The position numbers and the translations under genes are program-made. The notes beneath the pieces were generated by a model that was not told the DNA's origin, did not search any database, and saw only the letters and a program-made list of their open reading frames with translations. Below, in pieces: positions 6,964 through 7,280 of a stretch of DNA of 7,280 nucleotides. Every line of letters starts with the position of its first letter. Positions within the stretch are counted from its first letter, which is position 1. Source of the DNA: Campylobacter sp. (GTDB taxonomy: Bacteria > Campylobacterota > Campylobacteria > Campylobacterales > Campylobacteraceae); the NCBI GenBank assembly GCA_024680445.1, contig JAILCJ010000019.1, forward strand, positions 1 to 7,280, in the 5' to 3' direction.

Positions 6964-7263
6964 GTGGCTGGTTTTGGAACACTACTTTTAAGTGATATAA
7001 AAGATGATAAACATGAAAATAGTATATTAAGTTTTGTAAAAAGTTTTACGATAGTATTGTTAATATTATCTTTTGCTCTTATGACGTTTAAGTTCGCCCA
7101 GTTTATTTTTGGCGATTATTGGAAATATTTATTAATTATTGTTTTGCTTATACACAATGCTTATAGTATGATAAAAAACGAAATTAAAAAAAGTGATTTT
7201 ACAAAATACAATATAAATCATGGCAAATTTGAATACAGTGGCGTAGGGTTGGTTTGTAATTAA
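6964..7263 (+). CDS. Unrecognised small membrane protein (two predicted helices)
   Basis: This 99-residue frame begins with GTG directly after an in-frame TAA. The product is a short polar N-terminus (DIKDDKHENS, 11-20), a first hydrophobic helix (about 22-45, rich in I/L/V/F), a brief polar turn (GDYW, 50-53) and a second helix (about 53-70). A Lys-rich tail (KNEIKKSDFTK) and a C-terminal segment ending VCN follow. That fits an inner-membrane protein. The GTG has only a weak upstream GAG, no ATG lies in frame before residue 40, and the N-terminal residues could be untranslated. I recognise no family and infer no function. The 5' end could also be lost through decay, as an open frame in another phase runs just upstream. 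The coherent helix pattern makes a real gene or gene remnant more likely than noise. Confidence 0.55.
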   Translation: MAGFGTLLLSDIKDDKHENSILSFVKSFTIVLLILSFALMTFKFAQFIFGDYWKYLLIIVLLIHNAYSMIKNEIKKSDFTKYNINHGKFEYSGVGLVCN

Positions 7264-7280
7264 TGCGATTTTGGGCATTG
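7263..7280 (+). CDS. Possible start of a further gene, cut by the window end
   Basis: An ATG overlaps the stop of the upstream membrane protein gene as TAATG and reads MRFWAL to the window edge. TAATG coupling is used by neighbouring operons, but the only upstream purine run (AGGG at 7245-7248) is 14 nt away, so the call is weak and only six codons are visible. Confidence 0.2.

Overview
The window is AT-rich chromosomal DNA from a Campylobacter-like epsilonproteobacterium (Campylobacterota). The evidence is the low GC, the abundant CAAATTTG-type words, compact gene packing with AAGGA ribosome binding sites, and the gene content. From memory of the C. jejuni NCTC 11168 map (not checked here), the divergent arrangement MBL-fold hydrolase / nadE - lpxK - thrC - kdsB exists there too (Cj0809c to Cj0813). 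This window shows the same backbone with a DegT-type aminotransferase and argB added. That pattern suggests a non-jejuni Campylobacter, for example a fetus/hyointestinalis/concisus-like lineage. The species cannot be fixed from the sequence alone.

Layout: positions 1-130 are non-coding and hold two perfect copies of a 12-bp palindrome around a 10-bp-stem hairpin that probably ends the leftward operon. From 6107 down to 131, all on the minus strand, lies a tight operon in the order nadE, DegT/DnrJ/EryC1/StrS-type aminotransferase, lpxK, argB, a candidate 40-codon small ORF, thrC, kdsB. Junctions are overlaps or short gaps: 9 nt for nadE/aminotransferase, 8-nt overlap for aminotransferase/lpxK, 25 nt for lpxK/argB, TAATG for argB/small ORF, and ATGA for thrC/kdsB. 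Positions 6108-6253 are a divergent promoter region with a -10 box for each direction and an imperfect inverted repeat between them. A metallo-beta-lactamase-fold hydrolase runs rightward (6254-6868), followed by about 95 nt without a clear gene and an unrecognised two-helix membrane protein (6964-7263). A further gene may begin at 7263 and run off the window.

Functionally the operon mixes envelope biogenesis (LpxK phosphorylates the lipid A disaccharide, KdsB activates Kdo, and the aminotransferase probably makes an amino sugar) with cofactor and amino-acid synthesis (NadE, ArgB, ThrC). No mobile element, CRISPR array, tRNA or rRNA was seen. Most of the window is ordinary housekeeping DNA. 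The points worth a second look are the small ORF filling the argB-thrC gap, the unusual active-site sequence of the aminotransferase, the palindromic elements, and the unexplained right end.
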